Shown here: one piece after another, positions 26,365 through 34,422 of the stretch
Layout: each line of letters begins with the position of its first letter
Position numbering within the stretch: the first letter of the stretch is position 1
Assembly: GCA_045345765.1 (NCBI GenBank)
Contig: CP148265.1
Span: forward strand, 3,224,001-3,288,000
Source: JAOARY01 sp045345765
GTDB taxonomy: Bacteria > Bacillota > Clostridia > Peptostreptococcales > Peptostreptococcaceae
Reading direction: 5' to 3'
DNA length: 64,000 nt
Position numbers and translations under genes: made by a program
Notes under the pieces: generated by a model
Seen by the model: only the letters and a program-made list of their open reading frames with translations
The model's database searches: none
Told to the model about the DNA's origin: nothing

Positions 26365-28007
26365 TATAAAGAATTATCAATTTCAATATCAAATTCCTTA
26401 ATCATATCCTCAAAATAATTTTTCTTTATTTTATCATCTTGCTCTGTATAAGTTTTTCTAATACTATCAAGTAATATAAAACTCATAATAATTAATATAA
26501 TAGCAAAGGGAAGTCCCGTACTTATAACCGCTGTTTGCAACGCTTCTAAAGCTTCATTTCCTCCGATTAATAATAATACAGTTGCAATAACACCTTCTAT
26601 CACTGTCCAAAATATTCGTTGAGGTATTGGTGTATTTATTTTTCCTCCAGAAGTTATATTATCAACAACTAAAGAACCCGAATCACTTGATGTTACAAAG
26701 AAAGATATTACAAGCAAAGTTCCCAATAATGACAGTATAGTTTGTAAAACGCCCTTAATCAAGGGAATATTTAAATACTTTATCATTTCAAATAAAGCTA
26801 TAGGTAAATTTTTTTGAACTATATTAAATAATTCTCCATTAGATGCTTCATTTAGAAAGATTGACGTACTTCCAAAGACAGACATCCAAACAAAAGATAA
26901 TAGTGATGGTACTATAAGTACAGCTAACACAAATTCCCTAACAGTTCTACCCTTTGAAACTCTAGCTATGAATATTCCTACAAATGGCGACCATGATATC
27001 CACCATGATAAATAAAATATCGACCAATTTGACTGCCAATTACTAGCATTATTTGAAATGAAAAAAGATGATTTTATAAAGTCGTTTATATAAATACCAA
27101 ATGAATTACTAAATGATTTTATTATATATCCTGTTGGACCAATAATAGCTACAAATAACATAAAAATAAAAGCCATTTTTATATTTAATTCAGATAAAAA
27201 CTTAACACCCTTATCTATACCTGAAACAACACTCATAGTTGCGATTATAGTAATAATTCCTATAAGTACAACTTGTATGTTAGTGCTATAGCCAATATCA
27301 AATAAGTAATCTAAACCACTATTTATTTGTTGTACTCCCAAACCTAATGAAGTTGCTAATCCAAATAAACATGCAACAACCGCAAGGATATCAATTAAAT
27401 CACCATATATTCCAAAAATCTTATCTTTTAATACTGGATAGAAAACTGATCTTAAAGATAGTGGAAGTTTTTTATTGTATGAAAAAAATGCTAATGCTAA
27501 CGATATTAAAGCATATATTCCCCAAGGATGAAAACCCCAATGAAAAAATGTAGTAGCCAATGCTTGTTGTGTATTAGAACTACTATCAAATATAGGTGGT
27601 GTTATATTAGAATGGTAAAGAGGTTCTCCAACAGCCCAAAACATAAGTCCAATACCCATACCAGCAGATAATAACATCGAATACCATGCAAAATTTGTAA
27701 ATTCAGGTTGCGAATCTATACCTCCAATTCTAACTCTTCCAAACTTCGAAAAAGCTAAAAATAAACATACTAAAATAAAAAAATTACTAGCCAATATAAA
27801 TAACCAATCAAATCTACTAGTAATTCCATCTTTTACTCTCGAAAATATTATATTTGCCTCTTGTAAATTAAATAATGCAAATAAAGAAAATGCTATTATT
27901 ATAAATGCCGATCCCAATGTAACAGTAAGATTTAAATCTAAACCATATTTTTTAAAATTCCTACTGTATAACTTTTCTTCTAAAATTTTTGATATATTCC
28001 CTTTCAT
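26364..28007 (-). CDS. BCCT-family betaine/carnitine/choline-type transporter (second copy)
   Basis: 547 residues, longer than the first BCCT (13217-14713) at both ends. Shared signatures: GMGIGLMFWAVGEPLYH, GFHPWGIYALIS, and the aromatic stretch WSIFYLSWWISWSPFVGIF; the ISKGRTVREF-type loop is VSKGRTVREF here. Twelve membrane segments are expected. ATG follows AAGGAG. The gene overlaps the downstream TetR by one base. A structured leader of about 335 bases with a strong terminator hairpin precedes it. Together with the ABC importer it makes three betaine-type uptake systems within 15 kb of the reductase. Confidence 0.92.
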   Translation of the reverse strand: MKGNISKILEEKLYSRNFKKYGLDLNLTVTLGSAFIIIAFSLFALFNLQEANIIFSRVKDGITSRFDWLFILASNFFILVCLFLAFSKFGRVRIGGIDSQPEFTNFAWYSMLLSAGMGIGLMFWAVGEPLYHSNITPPIFDSSSNTQQALATTFFHWGFHPWGIYALISLALAFFSYNKKLPLSLRSVFYPVLKDKIFGIYGDLIDILAVVACLFGLATSLGLGVQQINSGLDYLFDIGYSTNIQVVLIGIITIIATMSVVSGIDKGVKFLSELNIKMAFIFMLFVAIIGPTGYIIKSFSNSFGIYINDFIKSSFFISNNASNWQSNWSIFYLSWWISWSPFVGIFIARVSKGRTVREFVLAVLIVPSLLSFVWMSVFGSTSIFLNEASNGELFNIVQKNLPIALFEMIKYLNIPLIKGVLQTILSLLGTLLVISFFVTSSDSGSLVVDNITSGGKINTPIPQRIFWTVIEGVIATVLLLIGGNEALEALQTAVISTGLPFAIILIIMSFILLDSIRKTYTEQDDKIKKNYFEDMIKEFDIEIDNSL

Positions 28008-28043
28008 AAAAAACTCCTTCTTGTCAATTTTTTAACATTGTCT

Positions 28044-28097
28044 GTTAGAGCGTATTTTTCAAAAAAAATACACTCTAACTCCTCAAGAGTTAGAGTG
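28044..28097 (-). promoter_or_regulatory. Terminator overlapping an alternative hairpin in the BCCT leader
   Basis: On the minus strand CACTCTAACTC / GAGTTAGAGTG form a perfect 11-bp hairpin (28071-28097) followed by TATTTTTTTT: a strong intrinsic terminator about 65 bases before the BCCT start. Its 3' arm and T-run can instead pair with the next segment, GTTAGAGTGTATTTTT with AAAAATACGCTCTAAC (28044-28079), so the two hairpins exclude each other. Confidence 0.7.
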
Positions 28098-28260
28098 CTT
28101 AAGTTTCGCTTTTTCAAACTCACTTTATACCATAAATTCATAGTATAGTACATTTCCTTTCGTACCTGTACAAGCCCCAGTTCTATCAAAAAAAGTTTTT
28201 CTATCAAAATTTCATTAATCTAAAGGTAAACTTACTAAAATCTATTAAATATCTTTTAAC
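28098..28260 (-). ncRNA. Structured, relatively GC-rich leader segment upstream of the BCCT attenuator
   Basis: Reading along the minus strand this part contains AACTGGGGCTTGTACAGG, then GTAC-type repeats around GAAAGGAAAT, then an 8-bp hairpin TATACTAT / ATGGTATA with loop GAATTT, then GTTT / AAAC pairing around GAAAAAGCG. It is much less AT-biased than its surroundings and has no credible ORF. It could be an aptamer or protein-binding leader; I do not recognise any named riboswitch. Confidence 0.4.
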
Positions 28261-28348
28261 ATACTTAAGCTCATAAACCAAATTACTCGAATGATATACT
28301 TCACTATTTACTGCCTAAAATTAACTTTTTAATTATTATGTCAATAAA

Positions 28349-28377
28349 ATGATAACATCATATAATTATTATGTCAA
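28349..28377 (-). promoter_or_regulatory. Promoter of the second BCCT operon with a palindrome over the -10
   Basis: TTGACA (28372-28377), a 17-base spacer and TATCAT (28349-28354) on the minus strand. ATGAT-AAC-ATCAT (28349-28361) overlaps the -10 and is a candidate operator. A direct repeat of AATTATTATGTCAA (28331-28344 and 28364-28377) gives a second TTGACA downstream. Confidence 0.6.
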
Positions 28378-28414
28378 CTTTTAATTATATTGCATTCAAA
28401 ATACAACACTTTAA

Positions 28415-29437
28415 TTAAAAAATATTTTTTATAATTTTAAAAATATTTTCTTCTTTTTGTGTTGAATATTCGTATTTCATATAAAAATCATTTGTATAAT
28501 CTACAGTAAATATAACTTTTTTCAAATATTCATCTGATAAAAATTCCTTTAGTTTTAATGCTGATTTTTTTAGATTTTTTGGATTATCGCTTGAAATTAT
28601 AATATTATTATTTTCATTTAGTGCTAAATAATTCTTAAATGCTGTTGCTTTATTTTTTAAATATATATGTTTTTCTTTTTCATCATAAAAAGGAAATAAT
28701 TTTCTACTTTCTATAGTTTCATCTATTTTATTAAAAATTTCGTTATAAAAAGTATTTACTAAAAAATTATTATCATTGTAATTAAATATATGGTAGTAGT
28801 TCTTAGGATTATAGGATTCTTGTTTATCAATATTAAAAAAATTATTTTTTTCAAGATATTTTTGCATATCCAAAAGCTTAAACTCTTCTATATTTGAAAA
28901 TATGTTCAAAAGTGTTTGATTACAGATTAATATATTATAAAAAAACCATTCGGGAGACATGTGTATATACGGATCCATTTTATAGGGAAAGTCAAAATAT
29001 TTCTTTACAACTATAGATGCTATAAATGTTGGTACATAAAAAGAATATATTGAAGGATTCTCGAATGAACAAAAAGTATAATTGCATAAAAGTCCATTTT
29101 TTACCAATTTATTTAAAATTAATTTTATTTCATCTTCAAAATCACTTAAATTTGGATTTAATGAATAAAATTTTATAAATTTGCTTTCCATCTTTATTTT
29201 CTTTAGTACCTGTCTTATTTGAAATGAAGAAAGAGCCTTATATTTGCATATTAAATACAAAACTACAAGCTCTTTCATGTTTATTTGTCCATTTCTTAGA
29301 CTTCCATTTATTTCATCTGGAGTTTTAACAAATAAGTATTTATGAAGTTTATTTACATTAAATTTCATATCCTTTCCTAATAATGGACTTTTTCCTTTTT
29401 TAAATTCTTCTATTTTAATTTGTTTCGCATTATGCAT
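28415..29437 (-). CDS. Replication-relaxation-like protein (winged helix plus possible nuclease-like C-terminus)
   Basis: 340 residues. A winged-helix-like region lies near residues 55-150 (LSSFQIRQVLKK ... ILNKLVKNGLL), and a C-terminal alpha/beta part ends with ALKLKEFLSDEYLKKVIFTVD. This order recalls the replication-relaxation family found on Gram-positive plasmids and integrative elements, but I see no decisive motif, so the name is tentative. It overlaps the upstream S1-domain gene by eight bases and sits at the end of the T4SS-like block. No relaxase motif (HUH or three-histidine) was found in it. Confidence 0.4.
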   Translation of the reverse strand: MHNAKQIKIEEFKKGKSPLLGKDMKFNVNKLHKYLFVKTPDEINGSLRNGQINMKELVVLYLICKYKALSSFQIRQVLKKIKMESKFIKFYSLNPNLSDFEDEIKLILNKLVKNGLLCNYTFCSFENPSIYSFYVPTFIASIVVKKYFDFPYKMDPYIHMSPEWFFYNILICNQTLLNIFSNIEEFKLLDMQKYLEKNNFFNIDKQESYNPKNYYHIFNYNDNNFLVNTFYNEIFNKIDETIESRKLFPFYDEKEKHIYLKNKATAFKNYLALNENNNIIISSDNPKNLKKSALKLKEFLSDEYLKKVIFTVDYTNDFYMKYEYSTQKEENIFKIIKNIF

Positions 29438-30671
29438 ATTTTTTTATTTGTCCAATTATACTCGAGCGATTATTCTTTCTTATTATCTCCACTATATAAT
29501 TACCGCCCATTCTAACTGTAACATTATCATCTTTATCAGGGAAAAAGCATAGTATATCCACATCTAATCCTAGTACATTTCCAAATACACCCTTTGCATT
29601 TGTACTATCTGGTTTTCTATAATAATCAATAACTTTAATCTTGAAATAATCACCTGTATCAATCTTATCTAAAGCATTTAATTTTTCAATCATAGTTGCT
29701 GCTCTAGAACATATAAATATATCTCTAAATTTTTCATTTGATTCTTTATATTCTAAAACTCTAATATTAACTTTTCGCCCATTTTTTTTAATATATGAGT
29801 TCATATCAAAAAGTATAGATGGAACTCTTTTTCCTATAATCCAATGTTCTGCTGGAATATACCCCTTTACTCCATTACCTAAATCCAAAGAAATTGAAGA
29901 ATCCATATTATTATATCCTATTATATTAGCTTCTATTTCATAACCTATTTTATTTTTAAGTTCATCTAGTTTTAATAAATATCTTTCTTCTAAATATGTT
30001 TCTCTAGCTTCTTGCATAGATAAATATACTCTATCATTTTCTTCATCAAATTCAACAATCTTAACTAAAAATTCCTTTCCAATATTATTTAACATAGATG
30101 ATATTTCTGGAGTCTTACTAAACCCTTCTTCTTTAGTTATTATTCCTTCTATTCCTCCTGGAAATAAACTCACCATAGTAAAATCTTTTTTTACACTTGT
30201 TATTGTAGTCTTAAAAAATTCATTATTATTATATTTTTCATATAATTTTTGAAGTGAGTTTTCTCTTTGATTCTTAGTATCTTGACATTTAGGATATATA
30301 TCTTTTATCTCTGTTAAATCTACATAGTAACCTTTTTTTCTAAATTCTTTGTGTTTAGAAGCATCTATTGCATTTAAAACTATAGTATTTCCACTTATAT
30401 TACATTCATCTAATGTAAAATATATTTTATTTTCTATTATGCAATTATACTCATTTTGAACATTACAAATTATTTTTAAATTTTTATTATCAAAAATTAC
30501 ATAATCAAATTTTTCAGAAACATTATTATGTCTTTTGTCTAAAATATACCCCTTTAATACAATATTATTTTTCCCAAACTCAGTATATATCGTTACAAAA
30601 AATTCTTCTAGCGATACTATTTCATTCGTATATTTCTCAACAAGTTCCTCTAATTTTAATTTAACTTCCAT
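29430..30671 (-). CDS. S1-domain RNA-binding-type protein
   Basis: 413 residues. Two S1-like OB-fold repeats are visible: about 155-230 (FKTTITSVKKDFTMVSL ... EFLVKIVEFDEENDRVYLSM) and about 240-320 (EIEANIIGYNNMDSSISL ... VNIRVLEYKESNEKFRDIFI). The N-terminal 140 residues are unrecognised. Housekeeping S1 proteins are usually elsewhere; here it lies directly upstream of the replication-relaxation-like gene with which it overlaps, in the T4SS-like block. A role in nucleic acid handling is inference. Ribosome site GGAGG precedes the ATG. Confidence 0.65.
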   Translation of the reverse strand: MEVKLKLEELVEKYTNEIVSLEEFFVTIYTEFGKNNIVLKGYILDKRHNNVSEKFDYVIFDNKNLKIICNVQNEYNCIIENKIYFTLDECNISGNTIVLNAIDASKHKEFRKKGYYVDLTEIKDIYPKCQDTKNQRENSLQKLYEKYNNNEFFKTTITSVKKDFTMVSLFPGGIEGIITKEEGFSKTPEISSMLNNIGKEFLVKIVEFDEENDRVYLSMQEARETYLEERYLLKLDELKNKIGYEIEANIIGYNNMDSSISLDLGNGVKGYIPAEHWIIGKRVPSILFDMNSYIKKNGRKVNIRVLEYKESNEKFRDIFICSRAATMIEKLNALDKIDTGDYFKIKVIDYYRKPDSTNAKGVFGNVLGLDVDILCFFPDKDDNVTVRMGGNYIVEIIRKNNRSSIIGQIKKYA

Positions 30672-30696
30672 AAAAACCTCCTGCTTTTTATAAATT

Positions 30697-31170
30697 TTAA
30701 ATTCTAAATAATAATGGTGATAATGAATTTATAATCCAAATTAAAGGTGTTATAAATGAACAAAACAAATATATTCTTCTTTTATTTGGAACATAAAAAT
30801 AAATAATGTGCATTGTATAAAATATAAAGAAAAAATATATATAAAATTTTAATTTTATAGTATTTATATAGTAAATAAGTCTATCTTTAATATCATATTC
30901 AAAAAATTTTATATATTTTTCATATAAGAAAAATTTATCACCAATATTATCTTCTTTTTTTAAATATTTTTTTTGAAAAATATTCTCTTTTTCTAGTTTA
31001 ACATAATTATTTTCTGAATTGGAAATTTTTCTATGTTTTTTTATTAAAAAATTGTAATCATTATTATTTTTTACTATTTTAAATAAAAATTCAAATTCAG
31101 GTTTAACAATATCTATAAAACTATAAAATAAAGAAAAAAAATTTATAAAAAGAAATATTATTAAAAGCAT
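30697..31170 (-). CDS. Small membrane protein of unknown function in the T4SS-like block
   Basis: 157 residues. A hydrophobic N-terminus (residues 1-20), a polar, Lys/Asn-rich middle of about 80 residues, then two hydrophobic segments (about 107-125 and 133-152). No family is recognised. It is the first gene of the minus-strand operon that continues into the S1-domain gene 25 bases downstream. It is divergent from the coupling-ATPase gene across a perfect palindrome, so it is probably co-regulated with it. Confidence 0.6.
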   Translation of the reverse strand: MLLIIFLFINFFSLFYSFIDIVKPEFEFLFKIVKNNNDYNFLIKKHRKISNSENNYVKLEKENIFQKKYLKKEDNIGDKFFLYEKYIKFFEYDIKDRLIYYINTIKLKFYIYFFFIFYTMHIIYFYVPNKRRIYLFCSFITPLIWIINSLSPLLFRI

Positions 31171-31253
31171 TTTTATATATTTTTTTATTTCTATATTTAT
31201 TTACCTCCTTTTAAATTATTTTATGGCACCACAATTCTATAAATATACTAATA

Positions 31254-31319
31254 TCTTATAATATATTTTTACAATAATAGTTATTATTAAAATTATTATT
31301 GTAAAAATATATTATAAGA
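31254..31319. promoter_or_regulatory. Perfect palindrome with 26-bp arms holding divergent promoters
   Basis: Arm 31254-31279 and its exact reverse complement 31294-31319 flank a 14-base centre. Each arm ends inward-to-outward with TTGTAA, which can act as a -35; 18 bases further out lie TATTAT (plus strand, toward 31368) and TAGTAT (minus strand, toward 31170). It lies between the two divergent T4SS-like operons. It is a likely shared operator, or a cruciform. Confidence 0.65.
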
Positions 31320-31367
31320 CTTTATTATAAAAAAAGTAAAATATAAGTTTTTAAAGGTGGTTTTTTA

Positions 31368-33596
31368 ATGAGTTTTAAATTATTTTTATTTATAATAAAT
31401 TTTTATCTTTATTTAAGATTAAATAATAAAAAATTTAGTGATTACAATAAAATCATAATTTCTTTATTAATTTATTTTCTATTTTTAATTATCCTATATA
31501 AATTTATTTATATATCAATACACAATATATTTTTTAAAAATGAAATTTTTTATTTTTTCATGGAATATAAAGAAATAAACATAATAAAATTTTTATCTCT
31601 TTATATTTACTCTATTTTTCTATATTTTTCTACAATTAAAATCATTGAAAATAAAACTAAATTATATAAATTTTTAATTAATATTTCATTTGATTTTTCA
31701 TTTAGAATAAAAGAAGATTACGATATAAAAATATGTAAGAATAAAAAAAATTCATTTTGGGAATATATTAAATTCAATGATAGATTTTTACATACAAATA
31801 TAGTAGGTGCTACCGGAACAGGAAAGACTTCTAGCCTCATCATTCCAATTATTTATCAAGATCTTTTAAATTATAAAAATAATCTTATTAAATTAGAAAA
31901 AATTATTTTTAAAATGGGAAAAAAAGAAAAAATTATTTTTAATAAGAATTTTGATATAAATAATTTCAATATAGATAATATAAAAATAAAAGATGAATTT
32001 AGAAATGAATATAAACGAAAAATAAAAAATTTAAAATTTATGGGTATGACTATAATTGCTCCAGATATGTCTCTTATAAATGATGTTTACAAATTATGCA
32101 TGGATTTAGATTTAGATGTACAAATATTAAATGCTAAAGATATTATTTTAAACTCTGAATATCAATATTATTATAATCCCTTTAATATAGAATTTTATGA
32201 TATCAAAACCTATCAAAATAAAATTATAAAAACAAGCAATTTATTTGCAGATATCATGTTATTTACATTTGAATCTAATGGACAAATTGATCCATATTTT
32301 TCAAGCATCAATCGACTTTTAATAACAAATATTAGCATTTTAGTTATGTTAGGTCAAAAAAAATTAAATAAGTATAATAAGCAAAAATATGATTCTAAAG
32401 AAGCCAATATATTAATAATAAGAAATCTAATAAATGACTTTAATAAAATAAATGAATATTTTATTGATTTTAAAAAAATTGTACTAAAAGAAAGTATTCT
32501 AAACACTGATTTTTCTAAAATATTTGATTTATATAATAACAAAGGCTTAAAAATTAAAGATTTTAAAAATATCAATATTTATGATTTTAAAATTAAGGGT
32601 GTATTTGAATCTGTTTTTAATATCTTAGAAAATAAATTTAAAATTAATAAAGATAAAAATAATAATATAATAGAATCTGAATTAGAAAAGCACTCACAAG
32701 GTCTTAAAAATCAATTAAATAATTTTTTATTAGATACAAATATTCAAAGAATTTTATGTGGAAATTCTAAGATACAAAAATCTATAAACTTAGATGATAG
32801 TATTGATAAAGGTAAAATAACTCTTTTTAATTTTGAACTTGGTGATTTAGGTGCTATAAATTCAAAAGCCTTAGGAATGTTTTTTCTAAATAGTTTGGAT
32901 CAGAGTATATTAAGTAGAGATATGAATAAAAAAAATCAATTCCCACATCATCAAATAATTGATGAATTTCCACTCTTATGTAATGATAATTCTACAAAAG
33001 GATTTACCTTATATCGAAAATATAATTGTGCTATAACAATAGCTATGCAAAATCTAAGTCAGATGGATAAAAACAAAAATATGAGCTATTTAAAAAATAT
33101 TATTCTAAGCAATTGTTCTCATCATATAGTGTTTGGAAGAGGCACAATAGATGATAGCATGCTTTATTCTAAAATGAGTTTCATGAAAAAAAATAAAATA
33201 GAATCAAAGCAAATTTCAAAAGATTCTATTTTAGATGCTAATCCAAGTTTAAAAATATCAAAAAAAATCCAAATTAATTTAGAAAATGAATTTAATTATG
33301 AACATATTAGAAATTCTAAGTTTCAAGAAATTGTTTTTTATACTGTAAAAAATAATAGTTTAAAAAAACCAATACAAGGTAGAGTTTTTTTCTTAAATAA
33401 AAAAAATTATAATAAAAAATTAAAATACACGGTGAATTGGAATTCTATGTACAAAAAAGTTAAGCCTAATTCCTATAAATATAATTTAAATAAACTAAAA
33501 ATAATGAAAAGTAAGTATAAATATAACAATAATCTATATATTAAATTAGAAAATACTCCAAATAACTTGAATGAAATATATTTCGATGATATTTAA
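31368..33596 (+). CDS. VirD4/TraG-type coupling ATPase
   Basis: 742 residues. Hydrophobic N-terminal segments (about 1-18, 28-55, 72-92) anchor it in the membrane. Walker A GATGTGKT is at 147-154 and Walker B HHQIIDEFPLL is near residue 530, followed by RKYNCAITIAMQNLSQM, which matches the TraG/VirD4 C-terminal motif region. Coupling proteins hand DNA or protein substrates to a type IV secretion channel. Two Lys/Asn-rich inserts (about 170-225 and 325-420) are AT-rich expansions. GGTGG precedes the ATG. It is transcribed from the palindromic divergent promoter. No relaxase gene accompanies it. Confidence 0.85.
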   Translation: MSFKLFLFIINFYLYLRLNNKKFSDYNKIIISLLIYFLFLIILYKFIYISIHNIFFKNEIFYFFMEYKEINIIKFLSLYIYSIFLYFSTIKIIENKTKLYKFLINISFDFSFRIKEDYDIKICKNKKNSFWEYIKFNDRFLHTNIVGATGTGKTSSLIIPIIYQDLLNYKNNLIKLEKIIFKMGKKEKIIFNKNFDINNFNIDNIKIKDEFRNEYKRKIKNLKFMGMTIIAPDMSLINDVYKLCMDLDLDVQILNAKDIILNSEYQYYYNPFNIEFYDIKTYQNKIIKTSNLFADIMLFTFESNGQIDPYFSSINRLLITNISILVMLGQKKLNKYNKQKYDSKEANILIIRNLINDFNKINEYFIDFKKIVLKESILNTDFSKIFDLYNNKGLKIKDFKNINIYDFKIKGVFESVFNILENKFKINKDKNNNIIESELEKHSQGLKNQLNNFLLDTNIQRILCGNSKIQKSINLDDSIDKGKITLFNFELGDLGAINSKALGMFFLNSLDQSILSRDMNKKNQFPHHQIIDEFPLLCNDNSTKGFTLYRKYNCAITIAMQNLSQMDKNKNMSYLKNIILSNCSHHIVFGRGTIDDSMLYSKMSFMKKNKIESKQISKDSILDANPSLKISKKIQINLENEFNYEHIRNSKFQEIVFYTVKNNSLKKPIQGRVFFLNKKNYNKKLKYTVNWNSMYKKVKPNSYKYNLNKLKIMKSKYKYNNNLYIKLENTPNNLNEIYFDDI

Positions 33597-33694
33597 TGGA
33601 ATTATTTACTTAATTTTAGTCTTTTATATTGTTTTTTTACACTATATACTTATAATGAATTTACTTTGTTACTCAATTTTAGGAGGTTGTTTAA

Positions 33695-34252
33695 ATGAAA
33701 AATGAAAAGAGAAAAAAAATTTTTGCTGATGAAATCGTTTTGGAAATAAATGGTGATTTATATCTATTTAGAAAGTTTTTTTGGCAAGGATTGCATATGG
33801 GTTGTGAGTTTAAAATAAAAAACAAATTAGAATCAAAAGAAAATGATGGTTATTTCCCAGGTTGTATATATTCTAATAATCAATTTATAATACCTGATTA
33901 TATTGATAGCCAATTCAAAGAAAATATTGAAATTAAGAAAAATAAAATTGTTGATAATTACATAGCAATATCAAAATCTATATTTGAAAACAAATTTAAT
34001 AACACCAAATACTCAAATCACAAAGATTATAATTATTTAAATATTATTTATGATATTAAATTTGATAAAATCTATATATTCAAAACTAATTATATAAAAA
34101 ATATAAATAAATTAAAAAATGTATTAGAAAAAAATAATGATAAATTACTACAATATCTATCCAATCATTTAAAATATATTGATACAAAATTTTATTTAGA
34201 ACATTATTCAATAGGCATTAATAAACTAGAGGAAATTATCTTAAAATTATAA
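33695..34252 (+). CDS. Unrecognised protein downstream of the coupling ATPase
   Basis: 185 residues, soluble, with no signal peptide or membrane segment. The N-terminal part contains RKFFWQGLHMGCEFKI and FPGCIYSNNQFIIPDY; the rest is Lys/Asn-rich helix. I do not recognise a family. AGGAGG sits eight bases before the ATG. It follows the coupling-protein gene by about 100 bases on the same strand and could be an accessory or substrate of that system. The gene is followed by a copy of the dispersed palindromic repeat. Confidence 0.6.
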   Translation: MKNEKRKKIFADEIVLEINGDLYLFRKFFWQGLHMGCEFKIKNKLESKENDGYFPGCIYSNNQFIIPDYIDSQFKENIEIKKNKIVDNYIAISKSIFENKFNNTKYSNHKDYNYLNIIYDIKFDKIYIFKTNYIKNINKLKNVLEKNNDKLLQYLSNHLKYIDTKFYLEHYSIGINKLEEIILKL

Positions 34253-34275
34253 AAAAATAAATACAATATAATTTT

Positions 34276-34367
34276 GGCTGTCGCATTAAGAAATCCAGCT
34301 ACAATATACTTAATTATAATTAAAACAAACACAATATATTGTTAGATTTTCTCTTAGTGCAACAGCC
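34276..34367. repeat. Dispersed palindromic repeat, copy B (92 bp, reverse orientation)
   Basis: Ends GGCTGTCGCATTAAG and CTTAGTGCAACAGCC. Its reverse complement shares GAGAAAATC and ATATATTGTGTTT with copy A at matching positions. It lies between the convergent 185-residue gene and the NlpC/P60 gene. Confidence 0.65.
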
Positions 34368-34422
34368 CTATTAAAAAATACATATTTGATACAAAATTAC
34401 TTATATTTTAATGATCCATATT

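Noticed and set aside
28004..28207. ORF of 67 codons on the minus strand in the BCCT leader
   Set aside because: It runs through the terminator and alternative hairpins, has no ribosome site before its TTG start, and its composition is not protein-like. A structured leader explains the region better.
28098..28260. A named riboswitch class (guanidine, c-di-GMP, fluoride, glycine) in the BCCT leader
   Set aside because: I compared remembered cores with the segment and found no convincing match; reported only as a structured leader.
29430..30671. Ribosomal protein S1 or a housekeeping S1 factor
   Set aside because: Only two S1-like repeats, a unique N-terminus and a location in the T4SS-like block; it is better described as an S1-domain accessory protein.
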